40,314 bases of DNA from CAZJBP01 sp964544115 (GTDB lineage: Bacteria; Verrucomicrobiota; Kiritimatiellia; UBA8416; JADHWI01), in contig CAZJBP010000005.1 of assembly GCA_964544115.1 (NCBI GenBank), positions 1 to 40,314 on the forward strand, in the 5' to 3' direction. The notes under the pieces are model-generated. The model saw only the letters and a list, made by a program, of their open reading frames with translations, ran no database searches and had not been told where the DNA came from. The position numbers and the translations under genes are program-made. This document shows, piece after piece, positions 9,016 through 17,063 of the stretch (position 1 is its first letter; each line of letters starts with the position of its first letter).

Positions 9016-12000
9016 GGCCGGCTCTCCTGCGCGGCGGGAGCTGCGGGTGGAGGCATGGGCGGAGGCGACCGGCGCGCCCGGCGGGCCGCAGCGCGGGCCT
9101 CGCGGCGGGCGCGGACCTCGGGATCGCGCGGACGCTGGACCGCGATGTACCACATGCCCCAGATGACCAGCACGGCGAAGACGGCGCCGGCCGTTGCGTT
9201 GTTGACGACCGCGCGGGCCAGGCTCGGCATAAAGACCGCCACCGCGGTGAGCGTCACGACGCCCAGGCCGATGCAGAGGAGACGCCGCACGGCGCCGGCG
9301 GGGAGCAGCAGCAGGCCGACGCCCACGATGCCGCTCAGCAGCAGGCCCTGGATCCATCCCTGGTGCAGCGCGGACAGGCGCAGCGCGCCCGCGACGCCCT
9401 CTTCCGGCCGCAGGGTCGAGTAGAGCACGTGGCGGCCATCGGTGGCGAAGCCGCTCATCGCGCTGTGGTCGCCCGGCACGTCCTCCGACACCCAGTTGAG
9501 CAGCCAGTTCGGATCCTTCGCGGCGCGCGGCCAGGAGGTGAATCCGCGCAGGACCCACACGATCTCGTCCGTCCACGGGCCGCGGTAGCCGAGGTAGGTC
9601 TGCTCGCGCGGCAGGTAGGCCGAAAGGTAGACCTTCTGCACGGCGGGCTCCATCGGGAACTCCGGCGGGCGCAGCGTCAGGCCGCCGCCCTGAACGGTGT
9701 AGCGCATCTCAAGCACGAACAGGCTGTCGGCGTTCTCGGACAGCAGGGGAATGAAGAACTCGCCCTTGTCGCCCTGCTCCAGCGGCACGGGGCGGCCGTT
9801 GACCCGCACGGGCTGCGTGTCAAACGCCACGTCGCCGGGCAGCCGCACCTGGAGCCGCTGCCGGGCACTGCGCATGCGGTAGAGGGCCTGGACGCTGGTC
9901 TGGCCGCTGCGCGTCAGGACCATGCGCACTACGCCGCGCTCAATGCTGGTCGCCTTGACCTCGCGGAGTTCGTAGCGCGTCGCGCGCACGGCGAGCGACC
10001 ACTCGTCGTGAAACTCGAACGCGCGCGCGGCGTTGTCCGCCTTGAGGCCGGGCATCAGGTCGCGCCGCGGGTCGATCGGGATCAGGCCGGACAGGCCGGG
10101 GGCCGCCGACACGTCCAGCGTCTCGGCCTTGGCGAGAACGATCTGTCCCCAGGCGCGATCGACGCCCCTGGGCCGCAGGCGCGGCACGGCGAGCTCGACG
10201 GTCTTGCCGACGTCCAGCTTCTCGATCTTCTCCTCCCAGGCCAGCCGGATCTCCGTGCGGCCCAGGAATTCGCTCTCGCCGGAGAGCAGCCACGCCACGC
10301 CGTTGGACGCCACGCCCTGGGCGGCGGCGCCCTCGGCCCGCGCCTGGCGGATGCCCCCCGTGGTGACGCGCGCGTTCTGCGCCACGGAAGCGGGCAGGTC
10401 CACGCGCAGCGTACGGACGCCGCTGTAGCGCACGTCCGCCGACAGGAGGACGTCGAACCGCGCCACGCCGGAATCGATCGTGATGACCATCCCCTGGGCC
10501 AGAGTGATGTGCGGCGCCCGCCGTTCAACCGACAGCGACAGCGACACGGGGTCGTCGCCGAACTCATACGACAACACCGCGCGATCGCCCTGCGCCCCGT
10601 TCTCGCCGCCCGACCGGAAGGGCACGCCGCGCAGGCCCTGCGCCTTCCGAGGGTTGATCCGTAAACTTTCAGGGCTGTACACGGTCAACCGCCCCTGCTG
10701 GCGGGCAACGCTTCCCGGCTGGGCATGGACCAGAGGAATGGGCAACTCCACCTCCCCGCCCTCGGGGCTCAAGAGGCGCGCATCGTCGATCGGCCGCTGC
10801 AGCCCGATCGCCACGGCGCTGCGCCCGAGCGCCTTGCGGTTCAGGTTCACCGTAAGCAGCCGGAAGCCGTCCGCGGCCGCGTCCAGCGTATGCCCCTCGA
10901 CCGACGCGGCCGGCACATCCCCCTCGACGGCGCCCCGGACCTCGCGAACCTCGAAGCCCTCGGGCACAAGGAACGGGAAGCGAAATACGCCCGAGCGCTG
11001 CACGTCCTGGACGGCCAGGACGGTCACGCCGATGGATTGGGGACTGACGGCGACGTCGACCCGCGAGGTGCTGACGATGAAGGGCTGGATCATTTCCGAG
11101 CGCACGACGAGCGCGTACGGCACGCTGGCGTAGCGGTAGGCGAAGTCCCCCGCGTCGCGCGACAGGAACGCCGGAAGCTCGGCGCCATCCACACGGACAA
11201 GCCCGTCGTGCTTCGCCACATCCCCGCGCAGCCCGGCGCCCACGCGCACGGCAACGAACCCCTGCTGGCGGGCCACGTCCCGCGCCCGGACCAGGGGAGC
11301 CACGGCCTCGGACGTTTCGCCGAACCGCTCCATCTCGATCAGCAGCGACTGCAGCCCCTTCGTCGGCTGGAACAGCTGCACGGTGACGACCTGCACCTCG
11401 TTGCTGGCCTTCACCGACCACTCACGCACGTTCTCGTCGAACACGGCCGTGACCTTCTGGTCGGCGGGCAGCTCAACCGCCAGCTCGCTGACCTCGGTCC
11501 GGCTGATCTCGAACTCCACCCGCACGCGCGAGCGCAGCACGCCCTCTTCGATCGTGACGCTCTGCTCTGCCCGCGCGTTCATCAGGGCCCGCAGGCCGCG
11601 AGCCCCCTCGGCCTTCGGCGTCCACTCGATGCGGACCTCCGGCGCGGCGCCGACGAAGGCCACCACGCGCGTGCCGCCGCCGGAGGCGGCGGCGGGGGCA
11701 TCGGTGGCCGCCAGCATGGGATGGACCTGGACCTTCGCGTCGGCCTCGGGCACGCGCACATCCCAGCGGCTCACGGGGCAGAGCGGTGCCTGGAACGACA
11801 CTCGGTTGAGGCCGGGATCCTTCGTGTAGGAGCGGGCGAACTCGAGGTCCAGCGTCAGAGCCCGGGCCGCGCCGGCTGCGTTGTCGATGAGCAGCACGTG
11901 GCCGCCGTCCTCGAACACCAGGCGGGCCGACGACCCGTTGGTCGTGGCGCGCGTGATCGCCACATCGCCCAGGCGCAGCGGGATCTTCAGCCACCCCTTG

Positions 12001-12341
12001 CCCAGCGCCTCGATCTTAAGCTGGGCCGTGGCGCGCACCACGTCCCCGGTCACGGTGGCCGTGCCGGACACCTCGGAGATCAGGTAGTCCCGCGGGGGCC
12101 GGGCCACGGGCTGCGTTCGCCCGGCCTCCCGGGCGGCCGTCCACAGGCGCTCGAATTCCTCATACGGCACAAACACGCCGCGGCCGGTCTTCTCGAAGTC
12201 CTTCCACAGTTTGTCATAGGGAACGTAGATGCTCTGCTCGCGGAACGGGTTCTCCGCGGCGGCCTCAGCCCCCCTGGCCGTCCCCCCGGCTGACAACACC
12301 CCAAAAGCAAGCAGCAACCCCGCAATACGCAGTCGGCTCAT
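9012..12341 (-). CDS. Large envelope protein, single VPY module
   Basis: An 1109-residue exported protein of unknown function. The ATG at 12341 has GGAGG eight bases upstream and is preferred over a GTG three codons earlier that has no spacing to that site. Residues 1-25 form a clear signal peptide (SRLRIAGLLLAFGVLSAGG, then an Ala-rich cleavage region). Two copies of a VPY motif follow at 40-42 and 58-60, each leading into an acidic/aromatic helix (VPYDKLWKDFE and VPYEEFERLW). A long beta-strand-rich region, probably several immunoglobulin-like domains, runs to about 980. Several membrane helices (about 1000-1068) and a basic, proline-rich tail end the protein. It is first in a two-gene unit; its stop overlaps the start of the fused double-module paralogue. 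A promoter candidate lies just upstream. Role unknown; an envelope scaffold or complex is inference only. Confidence 0.85.
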   Translation of the reverse strand: MSRLRIAGLLLAFGVLSAGGTARGAEAAAENPFREQSIYVPYDKLWKDFEKTGRGVFVPYEEFERLWTAAREAGRTQPVARPPRDYLISEVSGTATVTGDVVRATAQLKIEALGKGWLKIPLRLGDVAITRATTNGSSARLVFEDGGHVLLIDNAAGAARALTLDLEFARSYTKDPGLNRVSFQAPLCPVSRWDVRVPEADAKVQVHPMLAATDAPAAASGGGTRVVAFVGAAPEVRIEWTPKAEGARGLRALMNARAEQSVTIEEGVLRSRVRVEFEISRTEVSELAVELPADQKVTAVFDENVREWSVKASNEVQVVTVQLFQPTKGLQSLLIEMERFGETSEAVAPLVRARDVARQQGFVAVRVGAGLRGDVAKHDGLVRVDGAELPAFLSRDAGDFAYRYASVPYALVVRSEMIQPFIVSTSRVDVAVSPQSIGVTVLAVQDVQRSGVFRFPFLVPEGFEVREVRGAVEGDVPAASVEGHTLDAAADGFRLLTVNLNRKALGRSAVAIGLQRPIDDARLLSPEGGEVELPIPLVHAQPGSVARQQGRLTVYSPESLRINPRKAQGLRGVPFRSGGENGAQGDRAVLSYEFGDDPVSLSLSVERRAPHITLAQGMVITIDSGVARFDVLLSADVRYSGVRTLRVDLPASVAQNARVTTGGIRQARAEGAAAQGVASNGVAWLLSGESEFLGRTEIRLAWEEKIEKLDVGKTVELAVPRLRPRGVDRAWGQIVLAKAETLDVSAAPGLSGLIPIDPRRDLMPGLKADNAARAFEFHDEWSLAVRATRYELREVKATSIERGVVRMVLTRSGQTSVQALYRMRSARQRLQVRLPGDVAFDTQPVRVNGRPVPLEQGDKGEFFIPLLSENADSLFVLEMRYTVQGGGLTLRPPEFPMEPAVQKVYLSAYLPREQTYLGYRGPWTDEIVWVLRGFTSWPRAAKDPNWLLNWVSEDVPGDHSAMSGFATDGRHVLYSTLRPEEGVAGALRLSALHQGWIQGLLLSGIVGVGLLLLPAGAVRRLLCIGLGVVTLTAVAVFMPSLARAVVNNATAGAVFAVLVIWGMWYIAVQRPRDPEVRARREARAAARRARRSPPPMPPPAAPAAQESRP

Positions 12342-12366
12342 GTGACGCACCTCCCCGGAGATTTAG

Positions 12367-12394
12367 ACTTTAGTCGACCCGCGCTCAGGGTCAA
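12367..12394 (-). promoter_or_regulatory. Promoter candidate for the VPY locus
   Basis: On the - strand, TTGACC (12394-12389), a 16-bp spacer and TAAAGT (12372-12367) lie about 26 bases before the start codon of the first VPY gene. Five of six -35 positions and four of six -10 positions match the sigma-70 consensus. The surrounding DNA is distinctly more AT-rich than the genes on either side. Confidence 0.4.
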
Positions 12395-12552
12395 TTCAAT
12401 AGCGAATTCACGACGAGGACGCGCGCAGACCGGCTTCAGAAAGGTAGACGTCTGCCGGTGGCAGCGTCTTCAGGATTTCTGCAACCCTTTGCTGCCGACG
12501 ACGGAAGGCAGACCGGCCTGAAGGGGTGACCTGATAGACCCCGGGACTAGTT

Positions 12553-13044
12553 TCACCGCGGAACACGCCGGCCCCCGGTCGCATGAGGCCGCCGTTTTGG
12601 AAGATGTTCGAGGTCGTCGAGGTCTTTGTGCCTGCCGGAAGCCTGCTTGTTCCGGCGCAAATGACGCAGAGAAATCAGGTTCACATTCAGCCCATCCAAC
12701 GCGACGACCTCGCGCGCCGCAAAGCACTCGGCAAAGTCGACCCCGTCAATCTCGGTCAGAACTTCAATTCGCATGGGGGGCACACCGACGCGGATGATCT
12801 TGCCGCGTTGAAGAAAGAGCTCCTGCGTCAGACTGGCGTCTCGCAGGCCGAACAGACGAAACACGTCAACCAACTTGGACGCGTTCTTCGCCGAAACCGC
12901 CACCCATACGTCCATGTCCGCTGTGGTACGCGGGTAGCCATGATAGCCCACGGCGTACCCCCCGATCAGCAGATACTCAACCTTCGCCGCGTTCAGCAAC
13001 CTCAAGAACTCTTTGAAGTCGCCGGGAAGAACGTGCTCGGCCAA
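12553..13044 (-). CDS. MNT/AbiEii-like nucleotidyltransferase
   Basis: A 163-residue minimal nucleotidyltransferase-fold protein. It reads DFKEFLRLLN, then EYLLIGGYAVGYHGYPRTTADMDVWV. The GG at 28-29 and the D-x-D at 43-45 are the nucleotide and metal-binding signature of the polymerase-beta superfamily. It ends with the family hallmark NKQASGRHKDLDDLEHLP. The start is TTG at 13044 with GGGAGG six bases upstream, lying inside the preceding small gene, so the two overlap by 68 bases in different frames. Proteins of this kind occur in pairs with a small partner and resemble type IV or MNT-type toxin-antitoxin components. The target is unknown, and a toxin role is inference from family and context. 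Confidence 0.8.
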   Translation of the reverse strand: MAEHVLPGDFKEFLRLLNAAKVEYLLIGGYAVGYHGYPRTTADMDVWVAVSAKNASKLVDVFRLFGLRDASLTQELFLQRGKIIRVGVPPMRIEVLTEIDGVDFAECFAAREVVALDGLNVNLISLRHLRRNKQASGRHKDLDDLEHLPKRRPHATGGRRVPR

Positions 13045-13171
13045 AGGCCACCTCCCGATTCAGTTTCATGGCGCGGAGACGCTGGATCGGCATCTGGGAT
13101 CGCCAATACTGATCATCCGACGAATGCCTGCGCAGGTCGGACACCACGAGGGCGCTGCGGGCAACTCTCAT
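12977..13171 (-). CDS. Small partner of the nucleotidyltransferase
   Basis: A 64-residue protein whose 3' end overlaps the nucleotidyltransferase gene by 68 bases in another frame. The core SSDDQYWRSQMPIQRLRAM and the C-terminus RRLQRVLEVAERGEG match the small proteins that regularly precede this nucleotidyltransferase type (pattern DxxYWxxxTPxxRLxxxE...RLQRVLEV). The ATG at 13171 is preceded by GGTGAG. A TTG at 13207 would add 12 residues without improving the fit. It is probably the partner or antitoxin of the enzyme. Retention of the family C-terminus in spite of the overlap suggests that both frames are under selection. Confidence 0.65.
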   Translation of the reverse strand: MRVARSALVVSDLRRHSSDDQYWRSQMPIQRLRAMKLNREVAFGRARSSRRLQRVLEVAERGEG

Positions 13172-13218
13172 GCGGCTCACCGTACCACACGTCACCTGTG
13201 AGCACAAGACACCTGACC

Positions 13219-13251
13219 GGCGCCGCGTTTCCGTCTTCAGGACGCGGCGCC
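13219..13251 (-). terminator. Strong hairpin after the histidine kinase
   Basis: A perfect 10-bp inverted repeat, GGCGCCGCGT (13219-13228) and ACGCGGCGCC (13242-13251), with a 13-base loop. It lies about 35 bases beyond the histidine kinase stop on the - strand and before the small-partner gene. There is no T-run on either strand, so intrinsic termination is uncertain; it may be a Rho-dependent or RNA-stabilising structure. Confidence 0.45.
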
Positions 13252-13285
13252 CGCCCTGGAGGCCTTGCAGGAAGGGGGCCGTCTT

Positions 13286-14920
13286 TCACCCGGATGGATC
13301 TCGCCGGGGCCGCTCCACCTGCAGCACGGTGGTCTGGGCCAGGCGGAGGCGGTCGAGGAATGCGCCGCTGACAAGGTCCATCACGTCGTGCATCGCGCAT
13401 CGCGACGGCAGGGAGGGTATCGAAAAGCTGCGCAGCACGGCGGCGGCCTGGCCACTGAGGTCCGGAGGCGTCAGGGCCACAACCGGGATTCGCAGCGATG
13501 TCTTGCGGGTCTTCATCCCCAGCAGCAACTCGCGCGCCTCGGCGTCAGCGGAACAGAAATCCAGCAGCACCGCGTCGATCCCGCCGCTCTCGAAGCGCGC
13601 GGGAGGGGTCGAGTAGTCGTCCGTGGCCTCCACGCGATAGCCGTGGGCGGCAAACTCGTCCGTCAGCCGCTCGCGGAGGACCGCATCGCCCGATACAATG
13701 AGGATCCGGGCCGACTCGACCAGCGGCAGGCTCAGCTTCACCCCGGTGCCGCGACCGAGACGGGGGACGGGGCTTTCGATGGTAAGGTGGCCGCCGTGGA
13801 TGTCGACAATCTCCTTGGCGATGGCCAGCCCAAGGCCGGAGCCGGCCGGCTGCTTCCCGACCGTGTAGTAGCGCTGCGTGACGCGGTCGATCTCGTCGCG
13901 GGGAATGCCGACGCCCGAGTCCTCGACGCACAGCCGCACGAAGCCGGCCCGCTCCGGATCGGGCTCGATGACGAGTCGGACCCCTCCGTGCTCGCCGGTG
14001 AACTTCACCGCGTTGCCGACGATGTTGACGATGACCCGCTCCATCTTCGCCACGTCGCAGTCCACGAACCACCACCGGGGGCCGGGGTCGAGCTCAAGGG
14101 TCTGCCCTTTCTGCCGGGCCTGCACGCGCAGCGCTTCCATTGCGTGCATCACCAGCGGCGCCAGCGGCACGCGCGTGCGCGACAGGCTCAGCGACTGGGT
14201 GTCGATGCGGCGCAGGTCCAGGATATCCGTGATGGTCGCCAGCAGCCGCCGGCAGTCGCCGTCGAGCATTTCGATGTATTCGCGGACCCGGCCGGTCAGA
14301 GGGCCGGCCACGCCCCGCAGAAGGTTCGCCACCGCATAGATCATCGAGGTAAGGGGCGTGCGCAGTTCGTGGGAGACGTTGGACACAAACTGGGTCCGCA
14401 CCCGGTCGTGCTCCTCCAGCCGGGCCATCGCCTGCTCGCGCGCCTCCTCGGCCTGCTTGCGCAGTGTGACGTCGCGGATGGAGAAGCACAGCTCCCGCCC
14501 CTCCCCGAGGTCAACGCGGTTGACGGCAATCTCGGAGGGGAACATCGATCCGTCCCCGCGCACGCAGTACGCCTCGATCAGCGTGTGCCGCTGGCGGCTG
14601 GCGTTGGCCCACACCTCGTCGATCAGCTCCGGGGAGGACCCTGAGATAAAGTCGAGAATCCGCCCGCCGACCAGGGTGTCCGCCGGCACGGCAAGAAACT
14701 CCACCGCGCGGAAGTTCGATTCGGTGATGACGCCGGCGCGGTCGGTGATCGCAACGGCGTCGTAAAGGCTGTTCAACAGGCGGTGGTAGTCCGTGGTCCC
14801 CGCCCCCATGAGGGCGCCCGCATCGGCGGGGTCGCGACGGCGCCGCCGCGCCTTGCGTCCCCCGCTCTCGGGGGCAAGGTCGATACGCAGCGTGCGGGTG
14901 TTGGGATCGATCTCGTTCAT
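13286..14920 (-). CDS. PAS sensor histidine kinase with degraded receiver tail
   Basis: A 544-residue hybrid-type sensor kinase without membrane segments, so probably cytoplasmic. An arginine-rich N-terminus (about 22-31) is followed by a PAS domain (about 43-150) and a HisKA domain with SHELRTPL and the phospho-acceptor His184. The HATPase domain has the N box NIVGNAVKFT (about 299-308), the G1 box EDSGVGIP and the G2 box GSGLGLAIAKEIV. From about residue 404 a receiver-like segment begins RILIVSGDA, where the usual acidic pair is reduced to GD. A possible acceptor Asp survives in AVLLDFCS. The ATG at 14920 has AAGG five bases upstream; a GTG two codons earlier is less likely. No response regulator lies next to it, so the partner and signal are unknown. 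Confidence 0.9.
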   Translation of the reverse strand: MNEIDPNTRTLRIDLAPESGGRKARRRRRDPADAGALMGAGTTDYHRLLNSLYDAVAITDRAGVITESNFRAVEFLAVPADTLVGGRILDFISGSSPELIDEVWANASRQRHTLIEAYCVRGDGSMFPSEIAVNRVDLGEGRELCFSIRDVTLRKQAEEAREQAMARLEEHDRVRTQFVSNVSHELRTPLTSMIYAVANLLRGVAGPLTGRVREYIEMLDGDCRRLLATITDILDLRRIDTQSLSLSRTRVPLAPLVMHAMEALRVQARQKGQTLELDPGPRWWFVDCDVAKMERVIVNIVGNAVKFTGEHGGVRLVIEPDPERAGFVRLCVEDSGVGIPRDEIDRVTQRYYTVGKQPAGSGLGLAIAKEIVDIHGGHLTIESPVPRLGRGTGVKLSLPLVESARILIVSGDAVLRERLTDEFAAHGYRVEATDDYSTPPARFESGGIDAVLLDFCSADAEARELLLGMKTRKTSLRIPVVALTPPDLSGQAAAVLRSFSIPSLPSRCAMHDVMDLVSGAFLDRLRLAQTTVLQVERPRRDPSG

Positions 14921-15022
14921 GCTCACCTTGAGCAGAGGACTACAGCGCCTCCCCTGCCGGCAACCGCCAGACTACCACGACCACCCGGCGGCGCACACAG
15001 GAAAGTGTCCCGTTTGTCGGGC

Positions 15023-15052
15023 TTGACCCTGCACCCGCCGCAACTCTACTAT
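15023..15052 (+). promoter_or_regulatory. Promoter candidate for the flavin-barrel/SNF2 unit
   Basis: TTGACC (15023-15028), an 18-bp spacer and TACTAT (15047-15052), about 140 bases before the first + strand gene. Five of six -35 and four of six -10 positions match sigma-70 consensus. No other good candidate was seen in the 270-bp gap between this gene and the divergent histidine kinase. Confidence 0.4.
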
Positions 15053-15191
15053 CTGTCCAAAAGAGCCCTCAGGCGGCTGGCGTGGGTTTTGACACATTTC
15101 GCCAGCCCGTTCGGTCGCGGTCTCGCTATTGAAGGGACCGATGCGGACCCCTGCATGTGCGGGAGAGGGCGATAGGGAAGCGATTCAGTTC

Positions 15192-17024
15192 ATGACAGCA
15201 TCTGCAACTACGCTCGAACGCAAGACGTTGTGCTCGGAGCACACGTTTCACATTCCGGTCATGGGGACCGGGTTCTCCATCGACACCCCCCTGAGGGTAG
15301 CACGCTTCGGAATCGCCTCGGTAATCTCGCTGGTCGACGACATCCTCATCGAACAGGTGCACGCACATCATGCCGCCGAGGCCGGGATCCCGTTCACGCC
15401 GGTTCCCGCCGGCCATCCCGACCCGCGCGCCGCGCGGATCACCGCCTATCTTAACTTCATTGACTCCCAGGTCGATAAACAGATCCAAGTCATTCGAGCA
15501 GAACCGTTTGAGCCAGGTAGAGATATTACCCGCTACTTCGAGTTGCTTCCGGAGACGCCGCTCAAACGCCTCTACCGGCGGATGCGGCAGACCACGGATG
15601 CGGCCGAGCGTGCCCGGATCGAAACCGAGCTCCGCAGCCAGATCCGACCCGGGAGCATCGACGTCAATATCATGACGAAGGTCGATGCGCCCACGCGCCG
15701 CGACGGCGAGACGCTGCCCCCCGAGTTCAACGACGGGATGAGCGCCCTGCGAGGCTACGCCCGCAGCACGGTGCACTCGGCCATCGTCTTCTCCGCAGGC
15801 CTGAACCAGCGCCTCTATTCCTACATCGAGCAGTTCTCCGATTTCCTGGCCGACGCCACCGGCTATCTCAAGAAGCGTATTGTTCTGAAGGTTAGCGACT
15901 TCCGTTCAGCCGCCATCCAGGGGAAGTACCTCGCCAAGCGCGGGCTCTGGGTCTCCGAATTCAGGATCGAGTCCGGCCTGAACTGCGGGGGACACGCATT
16001 TGCCACGCCTGGATACGTGCTGGGCCCGATCATGGAGGAGTTCAAGCAAAAGCGGGCCGAGCTCGCGGAATCCCTCCACGCCGTCTACAACGAGGCGCGG
16101 GTTGCGCGCGGCCTTGATCCGGTCGCCGAACCGCACCCGGTGCGACTGACGGTCCAGGGCGGCATCGGCACAGCGTCCGAGCAGGCTCTGCTGCTCAAGT
16201 ACTACAGCGCCGACGGCACGGGCTGGGGAACCCCCTTCCTGCTGGCGCCGGATGTGACCCGGGTGGACGACGAGCTCCTCGATTTGTTGATCCACAGCGC
16301 CGAGGGCGACGTCTACCTCAGCGACAGTTCGCCGCTGGGGGTGCGTTTCTGGAATCTTCGGACCTCGCCGAGCGAGGAGGCGCGGCGCGCGCGCATCCGG
16401 GCCGGACGCCCGGGCACGCCCTGCCCCAAGGGATTCCTGCGCAACGACACGACGTTTGGCGACCGCCCCATCTGCCAGGCCTCCGCCGACTTCCAGCGGC
16501 GCGCCCTGGCGGCGATCGAGCAGGACAGCGCCGATCCCGCGACGAAGGCCGCCCGCAAGGAGGCCGTCCTTGGAAAGTCCTGCATCTGTCACGAGCTCGG
16601 GGGCAGCGTCCTGCGCCGCCTGGGCATCGATGCGTCGGTGCCGCCCGCCGTGTGCCCGGGCCCGAACATCGTGTACTTCCGCCGCCTGACCAATCTTGAC
16701 GAGCTCGTCGGGCACATCTACGGCCGCCTCTCCGTGCTGTGCAACCGCGAGCGGCCGCACATGTTCATCCAGGAACTCAAACTGTACGTGGACCACCTGT
16801 GCGAGCTGATCGAGAAGCAGTCGGCCGGACTGCTGTCCCGGACGCCCAAGCAGATGGAGGAATTCGCCTCGAACCTGATGGACGGGATCCGCTACTACCG
16901 CGCGCTGTCGCGCCAGGTCGTGGAAGAACACCGCGAGCGGTTCCTGACCGACCTGGCGGCCATGCAGTGCAGGCTCGAGCTGCTGTTGCGCCCGGTGAAG
17001 GCGGCCGGCGAGCCGGCGGCCTGA
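15192..17024 (+). CDS. Conserved protein, possible FMN-type TIM barrel
   Basis: A 610-residue soluble protein of uncertain function. The N-terminal part reads HTFHIPVMGTGFSIDTPLRV then GIASVISLVDD. Later come SGLNCGGHAF and VQGGIGTASEQALLLKYY, with DGTGWGTPFLLAPD. This order of strand-loop glycine motifs, and GGIGT followed by GWGTPFLL, resembles the phosphate-binding end of FMN-dependent barrels such as nitronate monooxygenases. The match is by pattern only. Cysteines occur in SCICHELGG and VCPGPN. The start at 15192 (MTASATT) fits the position of the conserved region; the ATG at 15141 has a better Shine-Dalgarno (GAAGGG) and would add 17 residues. It ends 39 bases before the SNF2 gene, so the two are probably cotranscribed. 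Substrate unknown. Confidence 0.6.
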   Translation: MTASATTLERKTLCSEHTFHIPVMGTGFSIDTPLRVARFGIASVISLVDDILIEQVHAHHAAEAGIPFTPVPAGHPDPRAARITAYLNFIDSQVDKQIQVIRAEPFEPGRDITRYFELLPETPLKRLYRRMRQTTDAAERARIETELRSQIRPGSIDVNIMTKVDAPTRRDGETLPPEFNDGMSALRGYARSTVHSAIVFSAGLNQRLYSYIEQFSDFLADATGYLKKRIVLKVSDFRSAAIQGKYLAKRGLWVSEFRIESGLNCGGHAFATPGYVLGPIMEEFKQKRAELAESLHAVYNEARVARGLDPVAEPHPVRLTVQGGIGTASEQALLLKYYSADGTGWGTPFLLAPDVTRVDDELLDLLIHSAEGDVYLSDSSPLGVRFWNLRTSPSEEARRARIRAGRPGTPCPKGFLRNDTTFGDRPICQASADFQRRALAAIEQDSADPATKAARKEAVLGKSCICHELGGSVLRRLGIDASVPPAVCPGPNIVYFRRLTNLDELVGHIYGRLSVLCNRERPHMFIQELKLYVDHLCELIEKQSAGLLSRTPKQMEEFASNLMDGIRYYRALSRQVVEEHRERFLTDLAAMQCRLELLLRPVKAAGEPAA

Positions 17025-17063
17025 CCACCGGCCGCCCATTCGCCCGCGCCGCCGCCCGCTGTC

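Noticed and set aside
9016..9576. N-terminal extension of the fused giant gene to a start at 9576
   Set aside because: That part overlaps the upstream VPY gene in another frame and is low-quality sequence. The ATG at 9015 has an ideal Shine-Dalgarno and an ATGA junction.
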